Of a DNA stretch of 64,000 nt, positions 62,950 to 64,000 are shown in pieces. The DNA lies in assembly GCF_023156245.1 (NCBI RefSeq), contig NZ_JAKZAH010000011.1:35935-99934 (forward strand), written 5' to 3'. A model generated the notes under the pieces. The model saw only the letters and a program-made list of their open reading frames with translations, was not told the DNA's origin and ran no database searches. The stretch comes from Marinobacter bryozoorum. Lineage in GTDB: Bacteria > Pseudomonadota > Gammaproteobacteria > Pseudomonadales > Oleiphilaceae. The position numbers and the translations under genes are program-made. Every line of letters starts with the position of its first letter. The stretch's first letter is position 1.

Positions 62950-63630
62950 TTGCAAGACCTGGCCCTGAGTTACCCCGCAGCATTTGTCATCGGGTTGTTG
63001 GGCAGTACCCACTGCCTTGGCATGTGCGGCGGCATCAGTGCATCACTGTCCATGGCGCTGCCTGTGGGAAAGGGCTTTCGGTTACGCCAGGCGCTCATGC
63101 TATTGGCCTTCAACGGTGCTCGAATTGCCTCCTATGTTCTGATCGCCACACTGATCGCCTGGCTGAGTGTAAGCGCCACCAGCGCCTGGAGTGCCCTGGG
63201 TCCGGTACTGCGCACCCTGGCTGGTCTACTGTTGATCCTGATGGGGCTATCCATGGGGCAGTGGTGGAACGGTATCCGCCACGTAGAACGCGTGGGAGGG
63301 CCTGTTTGGCGCCGGCTTCAGCCACTGACCAGCAAGCTTCTGCCCGTCCATAACCCTGGCCAGGCGCTCTTGCTAGGAGGGCTCTGGGGCTGGTTACCCT
63401 GCGGGCTCGTGTACAGCACGCTGGGCTGGGCAGCCTTGCAGCCAACGACGACGGCCGCCGCCGGTACCATGCTGTTCTTCGGGCTGGGCACGCTGCCTTC
63501 CATGTTGGGAACAGGGCTCGCGGCCACCTGGATTCAGGGACTGCGCAGTAACCGTTGGTTCCGTCAGATTGCGGGCGCTTCAATGATTGGCTTCGGGTTA
63601 TGGACGTTGCCGTGGATGGCCCTGGTTTGA
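62950..63630 (+). CDS. TauE/SafE-family membrane protein of the cco locus
   Basis: 226-residue polytopic membrane protein with GSTHCLGMCGGISAS near the N-terminus, the hallmark of the sulfite exporter TauE/SafE-like family that follows ccoS in many genomes. About six hydrophobic segments are visible. The start is TTG at 62950, one base after the ccoS stop; the frame reaches up to 62851 but that part overlaps ccoS. Role in copper handling for cbb3 is suspected, not shown. Confidence 0.88.
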   Translation: MQDLALSYPAAFVIGLLGSTHCLGMCGGISASLSMALPVGKGFRLRQALMLLAFNGARIASYVLIATLIAWLSVSATSAWSALGPVLRTLAGLLLILMGLSMGQWWNGIRHVERVGGPVWRRLQPLTSKLLPVHNPGQALLLGGLWGWLPCGLVYSTLGWAALQPTTTAAAGTMLFFGLGTLPSMLGTGLAATWIQGLRSNRWFRQIAGASMIGFGLWTLPWMALV

Positions 63631-63651
63631 AACCGCTTTGATGGTAGGAGG

Positions 63652-63684
63652 AGCCCTGGTGCTGTGAAGTGTCGGGGCTTTTTT
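63652..63684 (+). terminator. rho-independent terminator of the cco cluster
   Basis: 12-bp stem with G-U pairs (63652-63663 with 63668-63679), a GTGA tetraloop, and a run of T. It ends the transcription unit 22 bases after the TauE/SafE-like stop. Confidence 0.85.
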
Positions 63685-63906
63685 GTGGTGTTTTGACTGA
63701 CGGTGCAGTCCCGGCCAGTGCTTCGCACTGGGATGACCTGCATTGCTTAGGCGTGTTGCATGGGGCTGTATGGGACATCGGAGGTGCCTGGTACAGGCAG
63801 CCCTCTGGGCTGCGACGATTCCCGGCCCTACGCGAGACGCTCCGGGCGTTCGTCCCTGGCAACGCTGCGCGTCGCCTGCCCTGCGGGCACCGGGCCTCAC
63901 ACTCCC
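63685..63906. repeat. gene-free stretch with three short hairpins
   Basis: No credible gene. Three perfect inverted repeats with 3-base loops are present: 7 bp at 63715-63721 with 63725-63731, 7 bp at 63797-63803 with 63807-63813, and 5 bp at 63877-63881 with 63885-63889. They differ in sequence, so they are not copies of one unit. An 86-codon open frame here is unlikely to be real. Confidence 0.55.
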
Positions 63907-63934
63907 GTAGGTCATCGTCAGGCTCTTAATCCCA
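63907..63934 (+). pseudogene. orphan 5S rRNA 3' tail (inverted copy)
   Basis: 28 bases identical to the reverse complement of 63970-63997. It reads on the plus strand like the 3' end of a 5S rRNA gene plus its trailer, but the body of the gene is absent to its left. It is the left arm of a 91-base palindrome. Confidence 0.7.
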
Positions 63935-63935
63935 T

Positions 63936-63969
63936 AAAAAAACCCCGGCAGCTTTCGCTGTCGGGGTTT
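63936..63969. terminator. bidirectional terminator of rRNA operon
   Basis: The centre of the palindrome forms a stem of CCCCGGCAGC with GCTGTCGGGG (one G-U pair), flanked by A-rich and T-rich runs, so it can end transcription from both sides. It lies immediately after the minus-strand 5S gene. Confidence 0.8.
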
Positions 63970-63978
63970 TGGGATTAA

Positions 63979-64000
63979 GAGCCTGACGATGACCTACTCT
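63979..64000 (-). rRNA. rrf: 5S rRNA, 3' end only
   Basis: On the minus strand the sequence reads AGAGTAGGTCATCGTCAGGC, the usual 3' end of a gammaproteobacterial 5S rRNA. The rest of the gene, and probably a whole 16S-23S-5S operon transcribed toward this window, lies past the right edge. Exact 3' end not determined. Confidence 0.75.

Noticed and set aside
63715..63889. possible CRISPR-like repeats
   Set aside because: The three hairpins differ in sequence and spacing, and there are no cas genes.
63669..63929. 86-codon frame before the 5S tail
   Set aside because: It runs through hairpins and into the 5S remnant, and its arginine-rich end is just translated repeat.

Overview
The window is an ordinary chromosomal segment of a gammaproteobacterium, most likely Marinobacter or a close relative. 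This is inferred from the high G+C, the protein sequences and gene orders that closely resemble Pseudomonas; no database search was run. It is densely packed with core genes: about 63 protein genes, no tRNA genes, no insertion sequence, no prophage, no CRISPR array and no recognisable defence system. The only rRNA signal is at the extreme right edge.

Layout from left to right. 1-9.9 kb: guaB and the divergent xseA, an acyl-CoA synthetase (prpE-like), a cold-shock gene with a long leader, leuA facing a divergent Lrp-type regulator, and proS. 10.0-16.4 kb: a minus-strand envelope operon exbB-exbD-msbA-lpxK-(Trm112-like)-kdsB-(LMW phosphatase)-murB, which makes and exports lipid A/KDO and serves peptidoglycan synthesis, with comEC just upstream. 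19-21.5 kb: lolC/E-lolD for lipoprotein release, with one permease gene only. 21.7-25.6 kb: a PilZ-type protein, a small secreted protein, aguA-aguB (agmatine to putrescine) and an isolated MoxR ATPase. 25.8-32.3 kb: trxB, then an N-degron cluster (aat, bpt, clpA, clpS) interleaved with infA and followed by cspD. 32.4-39 kb: RNA modification and metabolism genes rluE, a NUDIX hydrolase, mnmA, hflD, purB, a ribosomal oxygenase and a GNAT fusion. 39-46.9 kb: a LysR regulator, an unknown membrane coiled-coil protein, a SagS-like hybrid kinase, an OspR-like regulator with glutathione peroxidase, alaA and htpX. 46.9-54.6 kb: pdxB, rhlB, epmC, dsbD, tusA, a monooxygenase-fold protein, rlmM and a hydrolase. 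54.9-63.6 kb: the complete cbb3 oxidase locus ccoNOQP-ccoGHIS plus a TauE/SafE-family protein. 63.6-64 kb: a gene-free stretch of small hairpins leading into the 3' end of a minus-strand 5S rRNA gene.

Several blocks work as units. The cbb3 genes supply both the low-oxygen terminal oxidase and its copper and haem maturation machinery; a candidate ANR/FNR box is correctly spaced upstream of ccoN. The OspR-like regulator and peroxidase form an oxidative-stress pair. ClpS delivers N-degron substrates, created by the two aminoacyl-protein transferases, to ClpA.

I found no clearly new biological system. The most unusual structure is a 91-base palindrome at the right edge, in which two opposed copies of the 5S rRNA 3' tail flank one bidirectional terminator. 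Next come a PilZ protein whose two motifs are separated by a long helical insertion, a GNAT enzyme fused to an unfamiliar C-terminal domain, and an unknown membrane protein preceding the hybrid kinase.
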